Assembly (NCBI GenBank): GCA_903893815.1 | Contig: CAITNS010000078.1 | Location: forward strand, 1-64,000 | Source of the DNA: an uncultured Bacteroidota bacterium | GTDB lineage: Bacteria > Bacteroidota > Bacteroidia > B-17B0 > Aurantibacillaceae | DNA length: 64,000 nt | Reading direction: 5' to 3' | Shown here: piece after piece, positions 45,474 through 54,790 of the stretch | Position numbering within the stretch: position 1 is the first letter of the stretch | Layout: every line of letters begins with the position of its first letter | Translations under genes and position numbers: made by a program | Notes under the pieces: generated by a model | What the model was told of the DNA's origin: nothing | What the model saw: the letters and a program-made list of their open reading frames with translations, nothing else | Database searches by the model: none

Positions 45474-46771
45474 TTTTAATTTATACGCATTCCATAACAT
45501 CACGTGTTACTTATACTATGGATTTAGTATTTGGTACAGTATTGAATACAGCATATAAATTAACTGATGATAAAAAGGAATTTGAAGAATATACTTTACC
45601 AAAGTTAGCCTATACAACAGAGTTAAATAAGTCACGAATTTTTATTTTATCAAATTCGTTATTGTTTGAAACAGTTGTCAATTCTACTATTCCAGTGGCG
45701 GAAAAAGAATTCTTGGGGTTCCCTAAATTTTTCAAATCAACTCAAAAAGATTTTTTAGGGTATGATATTTTCGCGATGGTGTTTTATTTTGTTTCTCGCT
45801 ACGAAGAATATTTAAATTCAGAAAAAGATACTCATCATCGATTTCAGGCAGAAAGTAGTTTAGCGTTTAAATATAATTGCTTACATATTCCTTTTTTAAA
45901 TCATGCCATTCAAGATTTTGCAGATAGGTTGAACCGAGAATTTCCAATTATTATTTTTAATAAACGCTCTTTCAATTTTTTATCGACTATTGATATTGAT
46001 AATGCCTTTGCATATGCTAATAAAGGATTTAAACGTAATGTGGGAGGCTTAGCAAAAGATCTATTGTCATTAAAATTCAGGCAGGTTTCTTCTCGTTTAA
46101 GTAGCAATTTGAATGATGAGAATGATCCTTATAATACTTTTGAGCAGATTAATCGTTTAAGTGAGGATACTCAAACGGCTTTGCAGTATTTTGTATTAAT
46201 TGGAGATTATGCAGCTTATGATAAAAATCCTCATTATCAGAACGAAGGATTTAGAAAGTTGTTAAAGGTATTGTCAGTTAAGCATACAATGGGTTTGCAT
46301 CCATCTTATGTGTCCTATAATAATCTCGAGCAAATTGGTATAGAGAAAAAACGTTTAGAAGATATTATAGGCAAAAAAGTAACTTCTGCTCGTTGTCATT
46401 TTTTAAGAGTTAATCTTCCTGAAACTTATAGAGAGTTTATTAAACAAGGAATAACAGATGATTACACGATGATATTTGCGTCTCAATCAGGATATAGAAC
46501 AGGTTTATGTGTACCTTATAAATGGTTTGATTTACAAAAAAATGAAACCACCAACTTAACTATTCATACAAGTATCATTATGGAAGGTACATTGAGAGAT
46601 TATAATAAGTTAAGTGCAGAAAATGCAAAACATTCAACTTTATATTTATTACAAGACGTTAAAAATTTTGGGGGCGAATTTATATCTATCTTTCATAATG
46701 ATAGTTTTGTGCCTGAAAAAATAGATTGGATTAAGTTTTATAAAGAATTACTTCAAACTTCTAAAATCTAA
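45470..46771 (+). CDS. Polysaccharide-deacetylase-like protein (DUF7033 type), copy 2
   Basis: A 433-residue paralogue of the preceding protein. The opening ILIYTHSITSRVTYTMDLV matches ILIYTHKTTPRVKYTLNLI of copy 1, and the active-site-like stretches are conserved as STIDIDNAFAYANKG, GLHPSYVSYN, ARCHFLRVNLPETY and SIFHNDSFV. Sequence outside these has diverged widely, so the two are old paralogues with separate substrates or a heteromeric pair. ATG 45470 overlaps the stop of copy 1. It is followed after 14 bases by the asparagine-synthetase-type gene. Confidence 0.75.
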   Translation: MILIYTHSITSRVTYTMDLVFGTVLNTAYKLTDDKKEFEEYTLPKLAYTTELNKSRIFILSNSLLFETVVNSTIPVAEKEFLGFPKFFKSTQKDFLGYDIFAMVFYFVSRYEEYLNSEKDTHHRFQAESSLAFKYNCLHIPFLNHAIQDFADRLNREFPIIIFNKRSFNFLSTIDIDNAFAYANKGFKRNVGGLAKDLLSLKFRQVSSRLSSNLNDENDPYNTFEQINRLSEDTQTALQYFVLIGDYAAYDKNPHYQNEGFRKLLKVLSVKHTMGLHPSYVSYNNLEQIGIEKKRLEDIIGKKVTSARCHFLRVNLPETYREFIKQGITDDYTMIFASQSGYRTGLCVPYKWFDLQKNETTNLTIHTSIIMEGTLRDYNKLSAENAKHSTLYLLQDVKNFGGEFISIFHNDSFVPEKIDWIKFYKELLQTSKI

Positions 46772-46785
46772 ATTCTTAAATAATT

Positions 46786-48672
46786 ATGTGCGGAATAGCA
46801 GGAATAATCTCTAAAACAAATACAGTATCTCTAAAAGATATGTTATTTGATATGAGTCAGGCTATCAAGCATCGTGGTCCAGATGGCGAAGGGTTCGCTT
46901 TTTTTTCTGATTCAAAATCAACTGCTGCATATTCATATGAAACACCTCAAGTAAATAGAGAAAGTAAATCCTATTTGTTTAATCCCGTGACTTCTTTGGA
47001 AAATTTAGAAAACGGTTATAAAATTGCTTTCGCACATCGTCGTTTATCAATTATTGATTTGTCAGAATCTGGTCACCAGCCTATGTGTGATACCACTGCT
47101 GATTATTGGATTACATTTAATGGAGAAATATATAATTACATTGAATTAAGAGAAGAGTTAAAAAATAAAGGACATGTTTTTGTAACACAAACCGATACCG
47201 AAGTAGTTTTAGAAGCCTATAAGGAATGGGGATTTGATTGCTTGGGAAAATTCAACGGTATGTTTGCTTTTGCTTTATTAGATAAAAAAATCAATCAAAT
47301 ATTTTGCGCTAGAGATAGAGTAGGAGTGAAACCTTTTTATTATTCTAATACTAATGATGCTTTTGCCTTTGCGAGCGAATACAAGGCATTTATTAAATCG
47401 AAATTAGTTGCATTTGAAATTAATGAAGTTCAACAATTTGATTTTATGGTGAATGGGAATCTTGAAAACACTGAGCAAAGTTTATTTAAAGGTATACATG
47501 AATTAAAATCTTCACAGTATTTAGTTTATGATTTAAATTCTCATAATTTTAAAATAACTAATTACTATAAATTACCAAGTCAATTGGTTTCTTCAAATAG
47601 CGACCAAGAAATTATAGAATTAATTGAAGGGAAATTGGTGAATGCTATTAAATTGCGATTACGCAGCGATGTTGAGGTTGGTTCTTGTTTAAGTGGAGGA
47701 TTGGATAGTACGATTATCGCTGGTATTGTTAAGTATTTACAACCTAACAAGCAAATGAAATTATTTACGGCTGTTTTCCCAAACGAAGCCTTTGATGAAA
47801 CTAATTATGCGAAACTAGCTTCCGAACACGTTAGTGGTAATTGGAAAACAGTTAGTCCAACTGCTGTTGAATTTTTTAAAGATATTGAAACTTTAAATTA
47901 TTTTCAGGATTTACCGGTGTGGAGTACAAGTACATACTCGCAACATCGAGTGATGAAGTTGGCAGCTGAAAATAATATTAAAGTGGTTTTAGATGGGCAG
48001 GGTGCTGATGAATTGTTTGCTGGATATTCTCATCATTATATGGCTTTATGGAAAGAAGAGTTTAGTTTTAAAAAATTAAACGATTCAAAACAAACCATTC
48101 CAAACGCCTATAAATTATTTGGGAAACAATTAGTGAAAGATACATTTGGACTAAGTGTTGATTATTCTAATTATTTTGTTGAAAATAAAAAACACTTTGG
48201 AAAAAGTAAAAACGAGAAATTAGCACCTTCTTTAAATGCACAGTTGGCTATAGATTACAACGGAAAACTAAAATCATTCTTGAAATGTGAAGATAGATGT
48301 AGCATGGCTTTTGGTATTGAAAGCAGAGTTCCTTTTGCAGACGATGTTGAATTGGTTAATTATATTTTTTCTATTCAAGGAAATAAGAAAATCAAGGATG
48401 GCGTTTCTAAATACTTATTGCGCGAAGCCACTAAACAATATATTCCTCAACAAATTTATAATCGTAGAGATAAAATAGGTTTTGAAACGCCTGTTCAAAA
48501 ATGGTTTGCTCCGTATAAAAAACATGTTTTGGATGTTATAATTAGTCAATCGGATTTTATTGATAAGGATTATTTGTTTTCAAATTTCGATTTGCTACTA
48601 TCTAGTAAGCCTAATTTCTTATTACGACTATATTCTGTCTCTGTCTGGAAAAAAGTATATTCTCAGTTTTAA
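46786..48672 (+). CDS. asnB: Asparagine-synthetase-type amidotransferase (glutamine hydrolysing)
   Basis: A 628-residue enzyme with an N-terminal class II glutaminase domain (MCGIAGI, Cys2 nucleophile after Met removal; KHRGPDGEG; HRRLSIIDLS; FNGEIYNYIELRE) and a C-terminal ATP-pyrophosphatase synthetase domain (CLSGGLDSTIIAGIVK, DGQGADELFAGY). It may make asparagine or, given its position behind two polysaccharide-deacetylase-like genes in one operon, amidate a sugar acid. Enzymes of this form occur in glycan loci with both roles. The spacing of 14 bases supports co-transcription. Confidence 0.88.
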   Translation: MCGIAGIISKTNTVSLKDMLFDMSQAIKHRGPDGEGFAFFSDSKSTAAYSYETPQVNRESKSYLFNPVTSLENLENGYKIAFAHRRLSIIDLSESGHQPMCDTTADYWITFNGEIYNYIELREELKNKGHVFVTQTDTEVVLEAYKEWGFDCLGKFNGMFAFALLDKKINQIFCARDRVGVKPFYYSNTNDAFAFASEYKAFIKSKLVAFEINEVQQFDFMVNGNLENTEQSLFKGIHELKSSQYLVYDLNSHNFKITNYYKLPSQLVSSNSDQEIIELIEGKLVNAIKLRLRSDVEVGSCLSGGLDSTIIAGIVKYLQPNKQMKLFTAVFPNEAFDETNYAKLASEHVSGNWKTVSPTAVEFFKDIETLNYFQDLPVWSTSTYSQHRVMKLAAENNIKVVLDGQGADELFAGYSHHYMALWKEEFSFKKLNDSKQTIPNAYKLFGKQLVKDTFGLSVDYSNYFVENKKHFGKSKNEKLAPSLNAQLAIDYNGKLKSFLKCEDRCSMAFGIESRVPFADDVELVNYIFSIQGNKKIKDGVSKYLLREATKQYIPQQIYNRRDKIGFETPVQKWFAPYKKHVLDVIISQSDFIDKDYLFSNFDLLLSSKPNFLLRLYSVSVWKKVYSQF

Positions 48673-48988
48673 TACTATTCTCTATTTAAAACTCGTCTAA
48701 GCTTTTTTTTGGTTCATCTATATTGTAGATAGTTTTACTTTTAGATTCTATCATTTGAAGCCTTACAAAATGCCTACAAAATATTTTTGGGTGAAATCTG
48801 ACTATCAGTTAGTTAAGCGCGTCTTTTTTTTAGTATAAAGTTTGATGTTTCGTTAAAATGTATATATTATTGTAAAGCTAAAAAATCATTAACTCACAAA
48901 TTAATGGTCTTTACTAAATGGGGTGTTACCCCTCTAATTTTTGAAAAAGATTTAACATAACATTGTGCAACAAACAATCATAACTAGA
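48673..48988. other. Gene-free leader region before the PKD-repeat gene
   Basis: This 316-base AT-rich gap has no gene. A small hairpin GGGGTGTTACCCC (48920-48932) with a 5-bp stem and 3-base loop lies 57 bases before the ATG and could be a protein-binding site or leader element. I see no strong TAnnTTTG promoter. Confidence 0.4.
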
Positions 48989-51900
48989 ATGAAAAACTTT
49001 ACAAAACTATTACTTGCTGCAGTTTGTTTAATGGTATTTCAATTTATTGGAATATCTCAAACAGACAATCATCATTTGCACAAAGATGCTAATGGCGGAA
49101 ACATAGATAAGTTTTACCTAGCACTTGAATATGACGCGGATTCATTAGTTGGTTTTGACGAGGCAGCTGCTTGGGATCAGGCCAAAATGAATTACTCTGA
49201 GGAGTGGATGCAAAAACGTTTTGTTGCTGTTTTAAAGCGTAATTATATAGATTTTCATTATGGTTATCAAGTTGCAAAAGAGTCAGATCCTACAGTGCAA
49301 GCTCCATGTACAAATCCAGGTTTTGAAACTGGAACATTAGCAGGGTGGACAGCTTTAGAAGGACCGAATAACAATTCTCAGACAATGGCTGGATGTTGTG
49401 CTGCAGCCACAACTCAAGCTGTTATTGTTGGCCCTGGAAATGATCCTAACGTTGGAGCAGCGGTTCCAATGGTGCCTCCCGGTGGAGGTAATTTCGCCGT
49501 CCGTTTAGGTCAAACAGGTACAGGAGGAATTTCGTACCGTTTAAATCAAACATTTACTGTAACAGCTGCTAACTCTGTGTTTATTTACAAGTATGCAGTT
49601 ATTTTACAAGATGGAACTCATTCTTGCGCAGAACAACCTTTCTTTAATATTAAATTTGAAACCTGTAATAATGTGGTTATCCCTTGTGCGCAATATCAAG
49701 CTTCTGCTGCTGGTTCAGGTTGTCCCGCTACTAGCGGTGCTGACCCTAGCTTTATTACTAGTGGAGCTTGGTTATATAAACCTTGGCAAACACGCTCTTT
49801 TGACTTATCGGCATATATAGGTCAGTGTGTAAATATTGAATTTACTGTTGGTGGTTGTGTGGCAGCTCAAGGTGCCCATCCTGGTTACGCTTATATCGAT
49901 GCTTCTTGCGAACCAATGACTTTGGAATTAAATGGAGTTGATATACCTGTTGGACAAACAAATACAGCTTTTTGTGCGGTTGGAAATAATACATTATGTG
50001 CCCCTCCTGGGTTTACTTCATACTCATGGAATGGTCCTGGAGTTACAGGTCAAACCTCGCAATGTATTAATGCCGCCGCTGTGGGGTCATATTCAGTAAC
50101 ACTCGGAATGCAGGGTACGAGTTGTCAGAGTCCTGTATTATTTTCGAATTTTGTATTGACCCCAAAACCTACCGCAAATTTTAACTTTACAACCACGGCT
50201 TGTCAAAGTACTTTTACCGTGCCTTTTGCAGATGCATCTACATTAAATGGTGGCCCAGCTTTAACAAATTGGACATGGGATTTTAATAATGACGGCGTTC
50301 CAGATAATATTACTCAAAATCCAACTAATACTTTCCCCGCTCAGGGCACATACAGTGTAGAGTTAAAAGTTTCTAATGGCGGTTGCACAGATAGTATTAC
50401 TCAAGTTGTTAATGTGTCACCAACAGTTGTAGCCAGTTTTACAAATTCAAGTGGATGTTTAAATACAGCTACCAACTTTACAGCAACCTCTACACCTTCC
50501 ACAGGCATTACTAGTCATGTTTGGGATTTTGGTGACGGAGGAACGGGCACAGGAGCAACTCTCAGTCACACGTATACAACGTCAGGACCTAAGGTTGTGA
50601 CATATACAGTAACAAATTCTGCAGGTTGTACAAGTGTAAATACCCAGACGATAAATGTATTTCCGAACCCAGTGATGGCGATCACTGCCAACACAGTGTG
50701 TTTGAACGTACCAACAACGTTTGTCAATACGAGTACGGTATCTGCGCCAGCGACGATAAGTACATGGGCATGGGATTTTGAGAACAATGGTTCGGTAGAT
50801 AGTGGAGTTCAAACGCCAACTAATACCTATACAACAGCAGGAACATTTGTAGCAGTATTAACGGCTACAACTAATAATGGCTGTGTCAATACAACGAGTG
50901 TTAATGTTAAAGTAAACCCATTGCCAACGGCTACGTTTACACCAGCACCAGCCTGTTTAAATGCTAATGTGTTATTAAACAATACATCAAGCATAGCAGC
51001 ACCAGATAATATTACAACTTCTACTTGGAACTTTGGAGTAGGAGCAAGCCCAGCAACAGGCTCAGGAACCAATGTAACACCATTGGTTTACACAACACCA
51101 GGAGTAAAAAATATTACCTTAAACTTAACTAGTAATAATAGCTGCACAGCAACGATTACACAAACTGTGGAAGTTTATGCCCAACCAGTAGCAAACTTTA
51201 GTACAACTTCGGTATGTCAGGGTATAGCAACTGCCTATACAGATTTATCAACGCCAACAGGCTCTATTACCGGATGGGCATGGGATTTTACTAATAATGG
51301 ATCAGGCGATAACTTTACTAATGCACCGAGCAATTTATTTTCACCATCAGGCACTTATACAACAGGATTAATCGTAACTGATAATCATGGCTGTAGAGAT
51401 ACCATCGCACTACCCGTAAATGTATGGGGACATGCGATACCTGATTTTACGCCAAACAATGTATGCTTTGGCACATCCAGTACCTTCAGTAATACAACTA
51501 ACACCACTACCAATGCCAACGTAGGAGGCACACCAACTTGGGGCTGGAACTTTGGAGACGGCTCAGCGCCGAATACACTGCAAGATCCAACACATACATA
51601 CACATCAACAACAATTATCTCGTATAGTGTTACCTTAACAGCAACCACCACCAATGGCTGTGTAGATAATATTACCAAAACAGTAATTGTTAATGTGATT
51701 CCAACAGCCACGTTTACACCAGTAAACGCCTGTATGAACACCAATGTCTTATTAAACAATGGCTCTACAGTGCCACTGCCAGATAATATTTCGAGTTACG
51801 TATGGAATTTTGGAACAGGCGCAGCACCAACAACAACTAGTAGTGTTCAAAACCCACCAACCTTAACGTATAATAGCAGCGGTGTAAAAACAATCACTTT

Positions 51901-54100
51901 AACCATTACCGCTAATACATCCTGTTCGGCAAGCATCACTCAAACAGTAACGGTTTACCCACAACCCGTAGCAAACTTTAGTACAACATCAGTATGCCAA
52001 GGAACAGCAACCGCTTATACGGACATGTCAACCCCAACAGGCTCAATTAACGCTTGGGCATGGGATTTCACAAACAACGGTTCAACGGATAATGCAACCA
52101 ATACACCAACAAATACTTACCCAACATCTGGAACATTTACTACAGGATTAATCGTAACAGATAATAATACTTGTAAAGACACGATTAAATTAGCAGTAGA
52201 TGTATGGGGACATACCATACCAAACTTTACCCCAGACAAAGTATGTTTTGGAACGGCGAGTGTATTTACAAACTTAACGGATGAGACGACTAATCCAAAT
52301 GTAGGATTAGGAACAACGTATGTGTGGGATTTTGCAGATACAAGCCCAACAACTACTATTTTTAATCCAAGTCATACGTATACATTAGGAGGAAATGCCA
52401 ACGCAACGTATAGTGTCGTCTTAACCGCAACATCTTTACATAACTGTGTAGACGTTATTACAAAGCCAGTAAGTGTGTATGCTATACCAACAGCGTCTTT
52501 CACCTCTGATTCGGTATGTTTAGGAAGCCTGTCACATTTAACAGATGCTAGTGTAGGTAACGGAAATGTGATTAACGCCTATATGTGGGATTATTTAAGC
52601 GATGGCACTGTAGATGTAGCAGGCGTAGCCAATCCAAACTTTGTGTTCCCAGCCTTTGGTAACAACAATGTAAGTTATACAGTATCTACTTCACCAGTTG
52701 TAGGCTTAGTATGTAGTAACATGACCAACACAATTCAGGTGTGGGTAAATCCAATCCCGCAACCCGACTTTACATTTGTAAACAATTGTATTAATTCACA
52801 ACCTAATACGTTTAATGGTTCAAGCAGTATGATTGCCATTGGTACGAACACAGCATTTGTGTGGGCTTATGGCGATGGCGCTGTATCAACACCAACATCG
52901 GCATCCACCTCTACACACACTTATGCAGCAGCAGGAGTTTACAATGCTACATTAACCTTAACGTCAAACAAAGGCTGTCAAAACATCATTGTTAAAGCAG
53001 TAGAAGTGTATGAAAAGCCAAAGATGTTAATCACTAATTCAACACCATGTGATCAATCAGCAATGACTTTTAGTGCAACGCAACAAGCAAATAGTGGTAC
53101 AGTTACTAATTGGTATTGGGATTTTAATAATAGTATCACCAGTGTAGAAGGCACGGGTCAAAACACGAGCTTTACATTTGCAGGCCCTGGAGATTATACG
53201 ATTCATTTAGTATCAGAGACGAATCATGGTTGTAGAGATACTATTCAGCAATTTGTATATGTAAATTATATACCACAACCTGATTTTACGGTAAATGATC
53301 CAGATGGCTGCCCTGAGCATTGTGTAACGTTTACTGATATGACACCAGCAATACCAGGACCAGCAAGTTTGGCAAACTGGACATGGACTTTAGGTGATGG
53401 CAGTAATCCAGTATCAAACACAAGTAACGCCACGGTTGCGCATTGCTATGTTAATAATAGTAGCAGTCAGTTGGCGCAGTATAGTGTTCAATTAATGGTA
53501 ACTACTAGTGCTGGTTGTACTGTAGCAGTAACCAAATCAAATTATATTACTGTGTTCCCTAAACCAATAGCACAATATGTTGCTAATCCAAATCCAAGTA
53601 ATGTATTAGAACCGTTAGTTTATTTTACAAATCAATCGATTGATTACACTAAATGGTGGTGGATGTTTGGAGATGGAAGTCCATTAGATTCAGTAAATGT
53701 AGATCCAGAGCATTTTTATAGTGATGAAACGGCACAGACTTATTATTCGGTATTATTGGTAGCAAATCAATATGGATGTTTAGATACGGCGTATTTGCCA
53801 GTTGAAATAGGGCCAGAGTTTACGTTTTATATTCCTAATGCCTTTACACCATCAAATGATGATGCTATTAATGATTACTTTAATGGAATAGGTATTGGTA
53901 TAGCCAAATATGAGATGTGGGTATTTGATAGATGGGGAGAGCGCGTGTTTTACACGGATGATATTAAGAAAGGATGGGATGGAAGAGTGCAAGGCAAATC
54001 AAATGAGGGTAAACAAGATGTATACACTTGGAAGGTTAAACTTACAGATGTGCTTGGTAAAAAACATGATTACATAGGGCACGTCACATTACTTAAATAA
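48989..54100 (+). CDS. Giant PKD-repeat secreted protein with type B T9SS (gliding-motility-associated) C-terminal domain
   Basis: A 1703-residue exported protein. Signal peptide at 1-24; an N-terminal region up to about 100; a CBM/lectin-like domain starting NPGFETGTLAGW; then about 14 PKD-type beta-sandwich repeats recognisable by WDFxNxG or WxFGDG motifs followed by an HTYT/NTYP-like turn; and a C-terminal CHU_C/gliding-motility-associated domain (IPNAFTPSNDDAINDYFNG, WVFDRWGERVFYTDDI, GWDGRVQGKSNEGKQDVY). It probably serves in adhesion or motility at the surface. Two large internal units (about 50930-51697 and 51698-52485) are near copies. Start at 48989 fits the signal peptide. Confidence 0.85.
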   Translation: MKNFTKLLLAAVCLMVFQFIGISQTDNHHLHKDANGGNIDKFYLALEYDADSLVGFDEAAAWDQAKMNYSEEWMQKRFVAVLKRNYIDFHYGYQVAKESDPTVQAPCTNPGFETGTLAGWTALEGPNNNSQTMAGCCAAATTQAVIVGPGNDPNVGAAVPMVPPGGGNFAVRLGQTGTGGISYRLNQTFTVTAANSVFIYKYAVILQDGTHSCAEQPFFNIKFETCNNVVIPCAQYQASAAGSGCPATSGADPSFITSGAWLYKPWQTRSFDLSAYIGQCVNIEFTVGGCVAAQGAHPGYAYIDASCEPMTLELNGVDIPVGQTNTAFCAVGNNTLCAPPGFTSYSWNGPGVTGQTSQCINAAAVGSYSVTLGMQGTSCQSPVLFSNFVLTPKPTANFNFTTTACQSTFTVPFADASTLNGGPALTNWTWDFNNDGVPDNITQNPTNTFPAQGTYSVELKVSNGGCTDSITQVVNVSPTVVASFTNSSGCLNTATNFTATSTPSTGITSHVWDFGDGGTGTGATLSHTYTTSGPKVVTYTVTNSAGCTSVNTQTINVFPNPVMAITANTVCLNVPTTFVNTSTVSAPATISTWAWDFENNGSVDSGVQTPTNTYTTAGTFVAVLTATTNNGCVNTTSVNVKVNPLPTATFTPAPACLNANVLLNNTSSIAAPDNITTSTWNFGVGASPATGSGTNVTPLVYTTPGVKNITLNLTSNNSCTATITQTVEVYAQPVANFSTTSVCQGIATAYTDLSTPTGSITGWAWDFTNNGSGDNFTNAPSNLFSPSGTYTTGLIVTDNHGCRDTIALPVNVWGHAIPDFTPNNVCFGTSSTFSNTTNTTTNANVGGTPTWGWNFGDGSAPNTLQDPTHTYTSTTIISYSVTLTATTTNGCVDNITKTVIVNVIPTATFTPVNACMNTNVLLNNGSTVPLPDNISSYVWNFGTGAAPTTTSSVQNPPTLTYNSSGVKTITLTITANTSCSASITQTVTVYPQPVANFSTTSVCQGTATAYTDMSTPTGSINAWAWDFTNNGSTDNATNTPTNTYPTSGTFTTGLIVTDNNTCKDTIKLAVDVWGHTIPNFTPDKVCFGTASVFTNLTDETTNPNVGLGTTYVWDFADTSPTTTIFNPSHTYTLGGNANATYSVVLTATSLHNCVDVITKPVSVYAIPTASFTSDSVCLGSLSHLTDASVGNGNVINAYMWDYLSDGTVDVAGVANPNFVFPAFGNNNVSYTVSTSPVVGLVCSNMTNTIQVWVNPIPQPDFTFVNNCINSQPNTFNGSSSMIAIGTNTAFVWAYGDGAVSTPTSASTSTHTYAAAGVYNATLTLTSNKGCQNIIVKAVEVYEKPKMLITNSTPCDQSAMTFSATQQANSGTVTNWYWDFNNSITSVEGTGQNTSFTFAGPGDYTIHLVSETNHGCRDTIQQFVYVNYIPQPDFTVNDPDGCPEHCVTFTDMTPAIPGPASLANWTWTLGDGSNPVSNTSNATVAHCYVNNSSSQLAQYSVQLMVTTSAGCTVAVTKSNYITVFPKPIAQYVANPNPSNVLEPLVYFTNQSIDYTKWWWMFGDGSPLDSVNVDPEHFYSDETAQTYYSVLLVANQYGCLDTAYLPVEIGPEFTFYIPNAFTPSNDDAINDYFNGIGIGIAKYEMWVFDRWGERVFYTDDIKKGWDGRVQGKSNEGKQDVYTWKVKLTDVLGKKHDYIGHVTLLK
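50930..52485 (+). repeat. Tandem internal duplication of a three-PKD-module unit
   Basis: The unit at 50930-51697 repeats at 51698-52485. Both begin PTATFTP followed by ACxNxNVLLNN, carry AVANFSTTSVCQGxATAYTD-like sequence (GTAGCAAACTTTAGTACAAC in DNA in both), and end with a module rich in HTY. Shared DNA stretches of up to 20 bases point to a fairly recent duplication. Confidence 0.7.
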
Positions 54101-54133
54101 AAAAATCCCCGAAGAAATTCGGGGATTTTTTTT
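54098..54133. terminator. Intrinsic terminator of the PKD-repeat gene, bidirectional
   Basis: AATCCCCGAA pairs with TTCGGGGATT around a GAAA loop, with A and T tracts on both sides. It lies directly after the stop at 54100 and before the convergent phosphoribosyltransferase gene. Confidence 0.9.
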
Positions 54134-54153
54134 GAAGTTTTTTTTCTTATTTA

Positions 54154-54657
54154 TTAAACCAAATAAACGGCTTCTTTTCCTTTTTTAGAAAAATCTGTAT
54201 CTATTCTTTCTTGAAGTGTAGTTGATAAGGAAAGTCCAACAAAATCAGCCTTTACAGGAAAACGAGTATGACTCCTATCAACTAAAATTAATGTATTTAA
54301 TTGTTTAACAGGTTTATTTAAAAATAATTTTACAGCATAAATTAAAGTCTTTCCGCTATTTAAAACATCGTCCACTAAAATCACTGATTTGTTTTCAAAA
54401 TCTTTTTCCGTAAAATCAATTTTAGGTTCAGTAGACCATGGATTTTCTTTATCCATTTTTATTTTGCCTAATTTAGTTTTGATAGTGGAAATAGAATTTA
54501 AAATAGCAACAATACGTTCCGCTACTTTGTAGCCATTGCCTTCAATCCCCACAATTAATAACTCTTTCTCTTTAAAATTATTTTCGTACACCTGATAAGC
54601 CATACGGTTTAATTTTTGATTAATTTGAGTTGAATCTAAAATCTTAGTTTTTTCCAT
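54154..54657 (-). CDS. PyrR-like phosphoribosyltransferase
   Basis: A 167-residue PRTase-fold protein. The PRPP-binding motif VILVDDVLNSGKTL (about 94-107) and the ELLIVGIEGNGYKVAERI segment fit the PyrR/uracil phosphoribosyltransferase branch; RSHTRFPVKADFVGLSL is the typical hood and C-terminal part of PyrR. PyrR both makes UMP from uracil and regulates pyr genes by RNA binding in Gram-positive bacteria; which activity persists here is unknown. Start at 54657. Confidence 0.8.
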   Translation of the reverse strand: MEKTKILDSTQINQKLNRMAYQVYENNFKEKELLIVGIEGNGYKVAERIVAILNSISTIKTKLGKIKMDKENPWSTEPKIDFTEKDFENKSVILVDDVLNSGKTLIYAVKLFLNKPVKQLNTLILVDRSHTRFPVKADFVGLSLSTTLQERIDTDFSKKGKEAVYLV

Positions 54658-54763
54658 ACACAAATCTAATTTATTTTCATTTATTATGAGCTACTGTTGA
54701 AATATATTCGTGATAAAAATTAAGATAATTCATGAGCAATTAGTGTCATTTCACTAAAAATAA

Positions 54764-54771
54764 TAGATTTG
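54764..54771 (+). promoter_or_regulatory. TAnnTTTG promoter element of the BNR-repeat gene
   Basis: TAGATTTG lies 19 bases before the ATG at 54791. Confidence 0.45.
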
Positions 54772-54790
54772 TATAACTAAAATTTAACAA

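Noticed and set aside
50566-51759. Several minus-strand frames inside the PKD-repeat gene, some valine- and threonine-rich
   Set aside because: They mirror the repetitive coding sequence of the plus-strand gene and have no start signals or protein character of their own.
50930-52485. CRISPR-like periodic DNA in the PKD gene
   Set aside because: The periodicity is about 260 bases per protein module and reads through as coding sequence; no short repeats with unique spacers occur anywhere in the window.
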